This document shows positions 34,763-45,335 of a DNA stretch of 64,000 bases, in pieces. Origin of the DNA: Rutidosis leptorrhynchoides (Eukaryota > Streptophyta > Magnoliopsida > Asterales > Asteraceae); NCBI RefSeq assembly GCF_046630445.1, contig NC_092341.1, forward strand, positions 4,068,001 through 4,132,000, read 5' to 3'. The notes beneath the pieces are model-generated. The model made no database searches. It was given only the letters and a program-made list of their open reading frames with translations, and was not told the origin of the DNA. Positions within the stretch are counted from its first letter, which is position 1, and every line of letters starts with the position of its first letter. Position numbers and translations under genes: made by a program.

Positions 34763-37264
34763 TCAGAATGCAACATCCTGAGACCTCATTGCTTCATCAT
34801 ATGTTTTAGGATCATCATCAACATTGAAACAATACGAATATTGGGTAGAAACATCATCCCTAGAACCTTCAACTAAGTATAGTTGAAAATCTGGTCCAAA
34901 TGATTTAGGTTTCCTTTTTCTTTTGCTTTTTCGAAGCTCAAGTGACTGATCAACAGCCTTTTCAGAGACTTCATCATTACAATCCTTATTGATTCCATTG
35001 TTACTTGGAATCATATCCTTTGGTCTAGGTATAGATGAAAATCGATTTTCATCAAAGATTGCATTCCTTGAATCAATCACAGAATTGATTGAGACAAACT
35101 CATTAGGCTCTATTACATAGAACCTATATGCCTTGGAATGTTCAACATATCCAACAAATATGCAATCTATACCTCTTTCACCTAAACTTTTCTTCTTGGG
35201 ATCAGGTAGTCTTACAACCGCCCTACAGCCCCATACCCGAAGATAATTCAAGTTAGGTTTCCTTTTATTCCAAAGTTCATAAGGTGTAATCTTGTTTCTT
35301 TTGTTAGGAACTCTATTAAGCAAATAACAAGCTGTTAATATAGCTTCCCCCCAAAATCCTTCACTTAAACCCGAATAGGATAACATGGAATTAACCATTT
35401 CCTTAAGGACCCTATTCTTCCTTTCAGATATACCATTTTGTTGTGGAGTATAAGGAGCTGTGGTCTCATGGATAATACCAACGGATTGGAAATACGATTG
35501 GTCAATGTATTCACCTCCCCTATCTGTTCTAAGTCTTTTAATCAAAGCCTTTTGTTGTAATTCTACTTCAGTTTTAAATATTTTAAATTTATCTAATGCT
35601 TCATCCTTAGTATGTAACAAATAAACATAGCAAAATCTAGAAGCATCATCAATAAAAGTTACAAAATATTTCTTGTTCCCTAAAGTAGGAGTAGCATGCA
35701 AATCACATAAATCACTATGTATTAATTCCAAAATTTCAGTATCACGATGTATATTTTGAAATGGTTTCTTAGTGATCTTTGTTAACATACACGTTTTACA
35801 CTTTTCATTGTTCATGTCAAAAGCCGGTATTAATCCATCTTTAGACATATCTTGCATTCTTTTAAAGTGTATATGTCCTAGTCTAGCATGCCAAAGTGTA
35901 GAATTATTTATGCTAGAAGTAGATATAAAAGCAAAATTAACATTCAAGTGATTAATATTAAGTCTAAACATTCTATTGCATAAATAACCAAAACCAACAA
36001 ACATACCATGTTTTGACAAAACAAACTTATCAGATTCAATCACTTGTTTATAACCACAACAATTTAACACACTACTGGAAACCAAATTTTTTCTTATTTG
36101 TGGTACATGCAAAACATCAAACAAACAAATAGTTTTTCCAGAACTAAAACACAAATCCACACTTCCACGTCCATGAACAGAGGCTGTTGACTCATTTCCC
36201 ATATGAAGAATTGATCCATCAGTCACAGACTCGTAAGTCTTGAACCAAAATCTATCCTTGCATACATGGGTGGTGGCTCCCGAGTCAACCCACCACGCGA
36301 CATCATCATCCTGCACAAAATAAGCCTCGGATATATATGAAACATAATAATTCTCATTTGAATTATTAAATATATTCTGACCTTTCGAGTTGTGGTTGTT
36401 TAAACCATTTCCCGAACCGCTTGTGCTAGATCCTTTGGCATTATTATTACCAAAAATAACCTTGCAATCCTTTTTCATGTGTCCAGTTTCACCACACTTC
36501 CAACAAGTCAATTTAGACTTCTTGTTCGGATTAGCCTTGTTATAACCTTGATGTTTACGTTTGCCCTTTTTGTCATTATTACTAGTGAACTTTTTATGTT
36601 CCACCATATTGACAACAGACGTACCAGCAACTTCGTTGCTCTTTGGCTTGTCATTATCCTGCAACCTGAGGGATTCCTCAATACGCGGATGACTACCCAA
36701 CTCAACAAGAGTTAACTCCTCCTTCTTATGTTTCAAAGAAAGTTTAAATTCTTTCCAAGATGGAGGTAGTTTATCAATTATGCTTGAGACTTGAATAGAC
36801 TCATCCATGTTCATCTTATGTTGTGTGAATTGACCAAGTATACGAATGAGCTCATTGTATTGTTCCAAGACCGGTCTAGAATCGACCATCTTGTAATTAT
36901 TAAAATTACTCACAAGGAACTTTTTACTAGAAGCATCCTCAGACATATACTTGGTTTCTAAACAGTCCCATAGTTCTTTAGAAGATTCAACATTTAGGTA
37001 AATATCAAAAAGGGAATCAGCCATACCATTGAGGATTAAACCTCTAGCGATGTAGTCATCATTCTCCCACTTGCACCTTTTCCGAATTTGTTCAATAGTG
37101 GCATCATCACCATGATCTTCAGGAATTGGTGTGCTGAGTACGTACACCACACTCATGCTGCTCAGAAAGAAGTGCATCTTCTTTTGCCATCTCCTAAAAT
37201 CAATTCCCTCAAACTTATCAAGTTTGGAGAAATTCGCCGTCATGTGTTTCATCGTAGCCGCCAT
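34763..37264 (-). CDS. B1 GAG - protease - integrase polyprotein part
   Basis: 833 codons from ATG at 37264, only 27 bases after the LTR. Gag with FEGIDFRRWQKKMHFFL and a DUF4219/UBN2-type region; zinc knuckle CWKCGETGHMKKDC; protease WWVDSGATTHVC; pre-integrase HHCC (WHARLGHIHFKRM, KCKTC); integrase DDE (D in IHSDLCDLH, D in LRTDRGGEY, E in PQQNGISERKN); and a C-terminal part with VWGCRAVVRLPDPKKKSLGERG. It ends at a TGA replacing a Trp codon before RT. Inactive copy, but this part is still fully open. Confidence 0.93.
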   Translation of the reverse strand: MAATMKHMTANFSKLDKFEGIDFRRWQKKMHFFLSSMSVVYVLSTPIPEDHGDDATIEQIRKRCKWENDDYIARGLILNGMADSLFDIYLNVESSKELWDCLETKYMSEDASSKKFLVSNFNNYKMVDSRPVLEQYNELIRILGQFTQHKMNMDESIQVSSIIDKLPPSWKEFKLSLKHKKEELTLVELGSHPRIEESLRLQDNDKPKSNEVAGTSVVNMVEHKKFTSNNDKKGKRKHQGYNKANPNKKSKLTCWKCGETGHMKKDCKVIFGNNNAKGSSTSGSGNGLNNHNSKGQNIFNNSNENYYVSYISEAYFVQDDDVAWWVDSGATTHVCKDRFWFKTYESVTDGSILHMGNESTASVHGRGSVDLCFSSGKTICLFDVLHVPQIRKNLVSSSVLNCCGYKQVIESDKFVLSKHGMFVGFGYLCNRMFRLNINHLNVNFAFISTSSINNSTLWHARLGHIHFKRMQDMSKDGLIPAFDMNNEKCKTCMLTKITKKPFQNIHRDTEILELIHSDLCDLHATPTLGNKKYFVTFIDDASRFCYVYLLHTKDEALDKFKIFKTEVELQQKALIKRLRTDRGGEYIDQSYFQSVGIIHETTAPYTPQQNGISERKNRVLKEMVNSMLSYSGLSEGFWGEAILTACYLLNRVPNKRNKITPYELWNKRKPNLNYLRVWGCRAVVRLPDPKKKSLGERGIDCIFVGYVEHSKAYRFYVIEPNEFVSINSVIDSRNAIFDENRFSSIPRPKDMIPSNNGINKDCNDEVSEKAVDQSLELRKSKRKRKPKSFGPDFQLYLVEGSRDDVSTQYSYCFNVDDDPKTYDEAMRSQDVAF

Positions 37265-37273
37265 CGATTATAA

Positions 37274-37289
37274 CGAATAATTACTTTCG
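37274..37289 (-). other. candidate self-complementary primer site of B1
   Basis: At the primer-site position, two bases after the 5' LTR end on the element strand, the sequence is CGAAAGTAATTATTCG and not the TGGTATCAGAGC used by A and C. Its exact 16-nt reverse complement is in the LTR at 37372-37387 (and 32386-32401 in the other LTR), 82 nt upstream in the RNA. This geometry allows self-priming or a U5-leader stem. Confidence 0.6.
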
Positions 37290-37291
37290 AT

Positions 37292-38032
37292 TGTTGGAGG
37301 TTTTATTGAAATTTCGTGTAGGGTAAAATAATCGATAGCCGGATAAATCACTGAATCGTGGTATCACTTTCCGAAAGTAATTATTCGACCCTTATTGCCT
37401 GGGTTACACGAATATCACTTTGGGATAAGACAGAGATTAGTTATTGTTATTGGCAGTAAACAAGAACTCTTTTGATAAGAGTATTAAGGTGTTTTTCGTA
37501 TATCTTATTCTCATAAATGATAGTCCTTATTTATAGGCACCCAAAAATAAGTATTATTTCACGATGGAGATGTTTCACTAACTAATTTCGTTTTCAAATC
37601 TAAAACAAATCCTTTACATAAAGTTGTTTGTTTTATTTCCAACAACCAAATCAAGGAAATCATTTTCAAATCTAAACAAATCCTTTACATAAAGTTGTTT
37701 GTTTTATTTTCAACAACCAAATCAAGAAAATCGTTTTCAAATCTAAAACAAATCCTTTACATAAAGTTGTTTGTTTTATTTCCAACAACCAAATCTAGGA
37801 AATCGTTTTCAAATCTAAAACAAATCCTTTACATAAAGTTGTTTGTTTTATTTCCACGATGGAGATGTTTCACCTAGTGCAGGAATAATACTTCCGTAAT
37901 CACTCAAATTTGTGATAATGGAAAACCACTTTCGGGTCCGGGCAATCTATCACTTAATGGGTGTACACTCCGTACCTCCTAACCCGTTTACAAGTGTAGA
38001 TTAAATCCCTCAATTACACTAAATTTCCAACA
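37292..38032 (-). repeat. 5' LTR of B1 (741 bp)
   Basis: Same length and structure as 32306-33046, including four 72-bp repeats (37589-37856) and the TATA-like box at about 37525-37537. Followed by the second GAGCC. Confidence 0.95.
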
Positions 38033-38329
38033 GAGCCCGCCCTTTTGGGTTCTTTTAATGATACTGTTTGCTTTTCGAAAAAGAAAAAAAAAATCAGGGA
38101 GATGGATATGACTATTTCTATAGTTCTTAAAAAATAACCATAAAAAATACGGCTTTTTCTACAGGTGAGCGGGTCTGGATCCGCATGGGGTGGAAGTGGG
38201 GGGCTCGGGGTTCTTCGTTTAACCTCGACAATTCGACATGTTATGGGAGGGTGATGACGAGGAAGTAGTGCAACCTAATGCTCTTTTTCTTCCTTAGCTT
38301 AGTCTGCTCTTACTTCTCGAACTCCAATA

Positions 38330-38565
38330 AAATACAGACTCTCAGTAGTTGGGGCCTTGAGTTCTTTGCAAGAGGTCTCATGTTTGAATATTGGATAGTA
38401 CGAATATTTAGTGGTGGTGGGTTGGAAACATGCAAAGAGTAATCATGTTGGGTTGCGTATAACAAAGTATGGAGTCGAAATAAGCGCCCTCCCGGATAGT
38501 CCGAACAGGGGAACCTTCTACCTTTAACCTTTTATCTTTTCATAGTTTATAAAAAAAAAAAATCA
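38330..38565 (+). mobile_element. probable SINE
   Basis: CTCAGTAGTTGGGGCC (A-box-like) and CTCATGTTTGAATATTGG (B-box-like) are about 40 bp apart, followed by a unique body and an A-rich end at 38550-38562. Boundaries are approximate and the boxes are degenerate. Confidence 0.45.
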
Positions 38566-39201
38566 GCTTTTAGTATTCTAGCAACTTATTGTTCAGCTTC
38601 AAAACACTTGGGGTTAAATGGTAGTACTAGTAACAAGTTACTCCCCTATATCAATTTCAATCAACCTTTTTAACAATAATAAAAATGTAAATGTAATTAC
38701 AAGTGAATCTAAACATCATCTACTAGTATACATTTATACATGCTTAAAATAATTAAAATGGAAGAGACTATTGCAAACCACTTGTATCATAATAAATAGA
38801 TTAAAACATGGAAACAAGGAACAGTACCATATTATGGGATAATATCAACATATGGATAATATCAATATCTAACCAAAGTACATAATTAATCCACTTATTC
38901 CTCAACAAATTACAATGTCCAACTCATAAACACTTTCAAGCATAATAAAAAGTGAAAAAAAAGAAAATTAATAGGAAAACAAGGCATCAAGTACATGTCC
39001 CCCTTGATTTAGATGAAAATATCGATTAATTGATTCCTTTGCTTCTGAGATCTCTTCTCAACAAGTGGGCAATGGTCTATTCATCAGTTCAATACTACCT
39101 TCCTCTTATTTGCCAATGTGATTTAGATATACAAATGGCTTGATAATACATATGTGATCCATTTCTGGCCAGCAGAGTAGAACCCATTAATCAACTCATG
39201 T

Positions 39202-42177
39202 TCATATCTCTAACACAATATCTGTAATTCAAATGATTAAGTAAATTTATGAGTACTGATTTGAATTTGGTAAAACATATACTTAACAATATTTTATCAC
39301 GTGGGAAGTATCAAAGTTATGATGTAGACTATTCTTTTAACTTTAGTGTGGAACTCGTTCTTCTACGTGACACAAATCAAGTCATTTTTTAATCAAAAGT
39401 AACAACACTATTTTTGAAAGGACCTCCAACTAGAATGAAAAAGAATAATTTTTGTAATATCTTAATTTTAATTATAATTTTAATAATATAATAATAAAAA
39501 AAACGATAATAAGAACAATAACAAAATAGATACTCATACTTTAACAAGATAAAACACAAAAGTATAAAAATTATAGCATATTAAATAAATTAATTATATA
39601 TATAAAAGACCACTTTCATCGATCTCGTACTAGAACCACTCTAAAGTGTGCCCTCGAGGGCACCGTTGGGTGGTAATATGAATAGGACATCCACTTGTTT
39701 AGTTTGTTTTTTTATGTTTTTTATTTACTTTGATTATATGCATAGGACTTTTCTTTTTTACTTTTCTTCTTCCTCTTTTATTTTAGTTGTATTAATTATT
39801 AAAATACTACGGAGTACTATTTTAAGTTTTGGATTTAATTGTATAAAATCAATTGAAAACTATAATAAGCTTGGTATGCTTTATTTGCTCATCGCTTCAC
39901 ACATAGCACGATAACAAAATACTTTCTGTCGGTCACTAATTAAGGTAATAATATAGGGTACGACACCGTTTTCAGGTGCCATTTAGTATATAAGGGGAAT
40001 ATTGTTGAAATGTTAGTGTATAATTGCATTACCTTCAAATTTAAATGTGTTTGCAATACTTGAGGTGTAGTTTAACTACGTTTATATGTAAATGTATAAC
40101 AATTAACAATATAACAATTTATACATCATATATTATTGGCCTCGTACAAGTTCCGCCACTACTCCTACCTACGTCTAGTTTTTCCATTCTACTCCAAGTC
40201 ATACACTTTGAGGGTTTCTAAGTATTCTCTTAAATTAAATCGGCCTCTGGCCCTTTGCAATTGCGTGATCAAATTATGTATTGTATTTTTTTTTTAAGGC
40301 AAGTTGTCGGCATCACTCAGATGGACTTAACCATCTTCGCGATCATATGCCAAGCACGCACTCGCTTTCAGGAGGAAATCCGAATCGCATTGCAGAAACC
40401 CAATCCTTAAACCATCCCGAGTGGCAGACGGACCGGGTTTGAATCCTGAATGGATCCGGGAGAAAACCCTTGGGGGTCAATCTGGAGCTCCATACTTCAT
40501 GCATATTGATTAATAGAATGAGCACAACTGAGGCTCGAAACTATGAACTAAACCCAAGCCCTACACACAAGTTGTGGGGATACCATTGAGGCAAGCGTGC
40601 AATGGTAATTATGTATTGTATATAGTACATACGGACCAAGTGGTTCAGAAAGATTTGAGTATTCAACTTACATTCAGAATCGGTTTTGACCCATGTAGAC
40701 CCGTCATTCGCATCTTCATCATTGTCCCGATCTGTAGCTGCCTTTCCTTTACCCTTCTTAGGTGATTTAGGTGATTTTCGGGTTTCGATTAATTTCCTTC
40801 CAGATACCGCTCTAGAAGAATTGGGGTTGATTTTATTCTTGAGCATGGCCCTTAATAACTAAATATATTTTGTATAAACCAGTAATAATTAGTAACTGCA
40901 AAAAATGACATACACTAAATAAAAGCAACAGATAACAAATTTTTAGAAAGGTTAATAAAGTTTACCCTCTCCATTCTTGATTCAGGAAGTCGATCTTGCA
41001 CGCTAGGCATTGGCGGCAAACCGCTACTGCATACAAACATTTTCTTCAACAGCAAAGAAAATGATCTTTTACCAATTGCTTTTTTACCATTTTCTGTGCA
41101 TATATCTTTGCACCTGCCAAGGATTACTTTAACCGTACGATCAATCTCCTCTTTATCATCTGGATTGGTAATAACTGTCGTCGAAAGTCTACGATCAACC
41201 TCTAAGTTTGATGGACAATTAAGAAATCTATCCAGTGGGAGATCAGCTGCAACGGCAGGTTTCTTTGATAAGAGTTTTGTCAACTCCTTTTGTAGTTTTC
41301 CAATTTCTTCAGGCGTGAATTCAGATAAATCCGGAGATGATGATGCTGTATTAATCATGTTATCATCAGTTTCTTGATTTTCATCGTTTTCTGCTCGTGG
41401 AATTTGATCATTGTTTCCGAACGTTCCTATCGTCAGCAACCCTTGCGGCCAATCGTTGAACTCTTCTTTCTTAGGTTCTTGCTTCTTGTGATCTACGCGC
41501 AGTATTATATCATTGTTGGTCGTATTATAACACTAGTAAAGATTAATGACTCTTGTATCTTAAGTACAATAAACACTTAGTAACGATCAAAGGTACAGTA
41601 TATTTAATGAAAAATGTAAACAAATTAGAACATGAACGAACATTGAAACACACTCGATTTTGTCCTTTCAAAAATGTGTCTTTGACAAGCATCAATAAAC
41701 TTGTAATCTTTAAAATCCAAATGAAAGTTGACTCATTTAGTTCATAGATGCACCCATGGGATGAAGATATGAATTCCCAACTGATCATATTTATATAGAT
41801 CATATATTAACTTTACCAACTACAGTTTACATCATTTTAGTGAGTAAATATAAAACTTGTTGGAGTAATATTCATGCATGCAAAAAAAGATGCTGATTTC
41901 AATAGGAAAAAAGAAAAAAATATGTACGTAAATATAATTCTGGACTAATTAAATAAGAAAATTATAACATACCACAAGCGGATGTGTTTGTATTAAAGGT
42001 TTTGTTGCCATGTCCACTGTTGAGCTTATTTTGCATCCAGTTGAAGAACTGTAACCAAACAACATCAAGAGAATTAAACTTTATAAAACACCATATATGG
42101 TAAAAATAATAATACAAAAATACATATATATACCAAAAGCTTCAAGAAAACATACACCATAAATTAATTACCTTCAT
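39202..42177 (-). CDS. DRO1: DRO1/LAZY-like (IGT family) gravitropism protein
   Basis: Exons on the minus strand: 42172-42177 (ATGAAG), 41973-42048, 40966-41492, 40672-40858 and 39202-39221, all GT-AG, joining in frame to 271 codons plus TGA. Signatures of the IGT/LAZY family: N-terminal MKFFNWMQNKLN; DWPQGLLTIGTFG at residues 41-53 (the IGT motif); a middle region with SEFTPEEIGKLQKELTKLL and LPLDRFLNCPS; LLKKMFVC; SRMERLLRAMLKNKI; and the C-terminal EAR-like box VKTDSEYIVLEI formed by joining exon 4 to the 20-nt last exon. Proteins of this type act in statocytes and shape auxin flow, setting root or branch angle. Within the family it looks closest to DRO1/LZY3-type members; the exact orthologue is not settled. 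The frame is intact. Intron 4 (1450 bp) carries a retroposon-like insert. Confidence 0.92.
40286..40530 (-). mobile_element. poly(A)-ended retroposon-like insert in intron 4 of the DRO1-like gene
   Basis: On the minus strand the sequence ends GATGCCGACAACTTGCC-TT followed by an A run (T run at 40286-40295 on plus). On the plus strand GGGTTTGAATCCTG at about 40434-40447 fits a B box. GC content and codon style differ from the surrounding AT-rich intron. SINE or LINE-derived; ends not defined. Confidence 0.4.
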
Positions 42178-42852
42178 TTTGATACCAATATGAAGAGCTA
42201 GCTAGAGCAACAATTATAAAGAAAGAAATTAGATGAACACAACAATCACCAAAAAATGAAATACATGCATGATATTTATATTATCATAAAGTAGTTTAGT
42301 GACTGTTGCGCTATAAGATTAAATTCTTGCTGTAGCTGATTGGTACAAATAGTATCGAAAAATAACTGCCCGCAATTTGACAACTCGCAGTCGCTAGTTT
42401 AAATTGTTAAATGCATCATCAAATCATTCCGTTCTATGTAACATCAACTTGTATTAATTTAATTAATTCTTTATATAATAATTAATTTGATTTGATGCTT
42501 TGAAAGAAGAGAGGTTCTAATTGGAGTATCCCATGCATAAAGAAGGAATTGAATGGTGTTAATATAATAATAGATTTATGTTTCCTTGTAATAATACATG
42601 CCCAACAATGTCTAGTGCAGAGGTTGAAGCTATACACGTAACACGTACTATTTCACCCCATTGGATCCATCTTCCTACACTCTTCTCTCTTAAACCGACA
42701 TCGAGTTATGTGCTTATTACATTAATCTTATTAATTATTAATTACAGTAATTATTTGCCGAGTAGTAAACAATATTAGTCAATTATGAAGCCAATTTAGC
42801 CCATACGCTCGATCTTTCACATTTAAACATCACAATATTATACTACTTGATA
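42178..42852 (-). promoter_or_regulatory. 5' flank of the DRO1-like gene
   Basis: Holds a TATA-like element (ATAATATAAATATC on minus, about 42271-42284) some 95-105 bp upstream of the ATG, consistent with a short 5' UTR. No other gene seen. Copia B2 begins at 42853, so the promoter region is about 675 bp before repeat DNA starts. Confidence 0.45.
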
Positions 42853-43481
42853 TGTTAGAAAATGAGTATCAATTGACTGTCTAGATTCGTTCTTGAATCG
42901 TGTGTTTACTTTCTCTATAAAGTATTTTGACTTTACGATTGTCTTGGTTGCACGAAATCTTTACAGGGATAAGACAAGAACGCAATCAGTGTTTTTAGCA
43001 ACGAAATCACTGATCAAATTGTTAGAGAGTATGTGTATGTTTTCTGTTTGTTGATGAATGCAGAATGAATGATAAAAAGGTCCAAAAACTGTTATGTAAA
43101 ATAGTTATACAATGAAAGGGTGTATCCCTTCATTGTAGGCGGGAAAAACTGTTATACCGAAAATGTATAACTATTGGAATGCACCTTTTCATTGATAACG
43201 AGGTTTGGCGCTGCCCCGAGCCTCGCGAGGGGCGCTGCCCCCTCGACCCCTGCCCGCTCACCTGGGAGCGGGGCCCCAGCCAGGGGCGCTGCCCATTGGA
43301 CCCCTTCAAGGGGGCGCAACCCCTTAACCCCCGCCTTTTGCGCGACAGTTAGTAGCCAACTCTTACGGGCGTGTACTCAACACTCTCCGAACCCGTTGTT
43401 AAGTATAGCTAGCTAACACCTGCATTCAAGTAAATCGCAGCTAACTAAAATGTACGTTGAATGACACAAAAATCACCAACA
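42853..43481 (-). repeat. 3' LTR of B2 (629 bp)
   Basis: TGTTAG...CCAACA on plus; on the element strand TGTTGGTGATTTTTG to TCTAACA. It aligns with B1's LTR around GGGATAAGACA, GGTTGCACGAA and TTGAATCGTG. It contains a GC-rich block at about 43200-43350. Confidence 0.85.
43200..43350 (-). repeat. GC-rich block with repeated GGCGCTGCCC in the B2 LTR
   Basis: Very GC-rich DNA inside an AT-rich LTR. GGCGCTGCCC occurs at about 43207, 43231 and 43286, with several inverted pairs (GCCTCGCGAGG, GGGGCCCC, CCCCTTCAAGGGG). Strong RNA structure is likely. Confidence 0.8.
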
Positions 43482-44009
43482 AATCCCCCCATTTTAGTGT
43501 AATCCTTGATTTACTAAAAAATTAAACAAACAGAACAAACTAATGCATAAATGAAAATGTTTCAGAAATTGAATTTTCACTTAGTATAATATTTACGAGA
43601 ATTCGAGAATCAGGTTATTTCAGAAATTGAACCCTTCAACTCATATGAAAACTATAAAATACTATACACATCAGTTTCTTATAAATCCCTAAGACAATCT
43701 TGACACTATTATAAGCCAAGTGTCCCAATCCTTCAGTGAACATATTGGCAGCTAAGTCCAAAGCTCCATTGAAGCGGCAAAACTTCTTGCTCACATAGGT
43801 AGTCCTTTTACATCTTGCACCTACATATGCAATTTTTCAAAAGAACTATTAAGAAGAATAACTTCAACCTAACTCAACTTGCAGGTCTAAACACATACTT
43901 TGGGATCAGAATATTTACGTGTTTCAATCTTCAGAAAGTAAGCTTACCTCATTGAATTCAGCTTCTAGCGTTGTACTAGAAGGGAATTGGGCGTCTCAAT
44001 TTGGAAGAT

Positions 44010-45335
44010 TTATGCGGACTTCAATCCCACTCTAATAGCCGACTTGTGTACTAAGTCTCGGGCTAATGCTTTAGTCAAGCGATCCGCTAAATTTTGTTGT
44101 GATCTAACAAAACTTACGGATATCACTCCATGTGAAATCAGCTCGCGAACCATACTGTGTCTAACACCTAAGTGTCTAGACTTTCCATTGTACATTTGGC
44201 TATAAGCCTTAGCCAAAGTAGCTTCACTGTCACAATGGATGGAAATATGAGATATTGGCTTCGACCACAAAGGAATTTCATGAATCAAATTCCTCAACCA
44301 ATCAGCTTCCTTACCAGCTGCAGCTAAAGCTACAAATTCAGACTCCATGGTTGAATTTGTAATACATGTTTGCTTCTTAGAAGCCCATGATATAGCACCT
44401 CCTCCAAGTAGGAATATCCAACCAGTCGTAGATGAATGATCTTCGACATTGGTTATCCAACTTGCATCCGAATATCCTTCTAAAACTTAAGGAAATCCAG
44501 TGTAAGTGATACCATAATCCATAGTACCCTTTAAATACTTGAATACTCTAACCACAGCATGCCACTAAATGGCATTTGGATTACTAGTAAACCTAGTCAT
44601 AGCATACATCAAACATCCAATTGCTCGAGAGTATTCAAGCTGTAATACAGCTTTACCCGAATGGGGCATAAGCTTCACAGTTGTGTCGACGGGAGTATTC
44701 AAGGGAGAACATTGATCACACTTATACCGTTTCAGAATCTTCTCAATGTAATGAGATTGTGTGATCGTGATAACTCTATCATCCCTTTTAATCCTTATGC
44801 CTAGGATTACATCCGCCACTCCCATGTCCTACATGGAGAACTTCGAAGGTAAAAATTCTTTTGTTCTATCAACTTGATCTTGGCCAGTACCAATGATCAA
44901 CATGTCATCCACGTATAAGCAAATGATCACACCTTTTTCGGATTGCTCAAATTTGCTATATACACATTTGTCAGATTGATTTAGTACAAAACCATTAGAC
45001 AACACCATATCATCAAACTTCGGATGCCACTGCTTGGGAGCTTGTTTCAGCTCGTACAATGATTTAACCAACTTGTACACCTTATGCTCTTGACCTGGCA
45101 TAAAAAACACTTCTGGTTGTCTCATATACACTTTCTCTTCCAAATCACCATTCAAGAATGCTGTTTTGACATCCATTTGATGGATCACTAGATCATACGT
45201 AGCAGCAAGTGCTATCAACAATCTAATCATAGTGATACGAGCAACAGGAGCATATGTATCGAAATAATCAATCCCCTCCTTTTTGTTTAAAGCCTTGGAT
45301 ATCCAATCTAGCTTTAATCTTGTCAATTGTACCAT
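44010..45335 (-). pseudogene. B2 reverse transcriptase - RNase H
   Basis: Fragments in three frames. [54 protein letters not shown] and the catalytic LYVDDMLIIG (44829-45335). Then GVADVILGIRIKRDD to GCLMYAMT (44565-44825), with about 15 residues lost compared with B1. RNase [41 protein letters not shown]-type end and stop at 44010. Because B2 keeps the segment that B1 lacks, it documents B1's deletion. Confidence 0.88.

Larger units (their letters stand above)
32301..38037 (-). mobile_element. complete Ty1/copia LTR retrotransposon B1 with TSD GAGCC
   Basis: Element 32306-38032 (5727 bp) between direct repeats GAGCC at 32301-32305 and 38033-38037. Both LTRs are 741 bp (TGTTGG...CCAACA) and differ at nine positions that I could find (about 1.2%). 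Coding order on the minus strand is GAG-PR-IN-RT-RH. The reverse transcriptase core is deleted, so it cannot have copied itself in its present form. Confidence 0.95.

Noticed and set aside
43174-43416. 80-codon Ala/Pro-rich ORF in the B2 LTR
   Set aside because: Produced by the GC-rich block, in antisense to the element.
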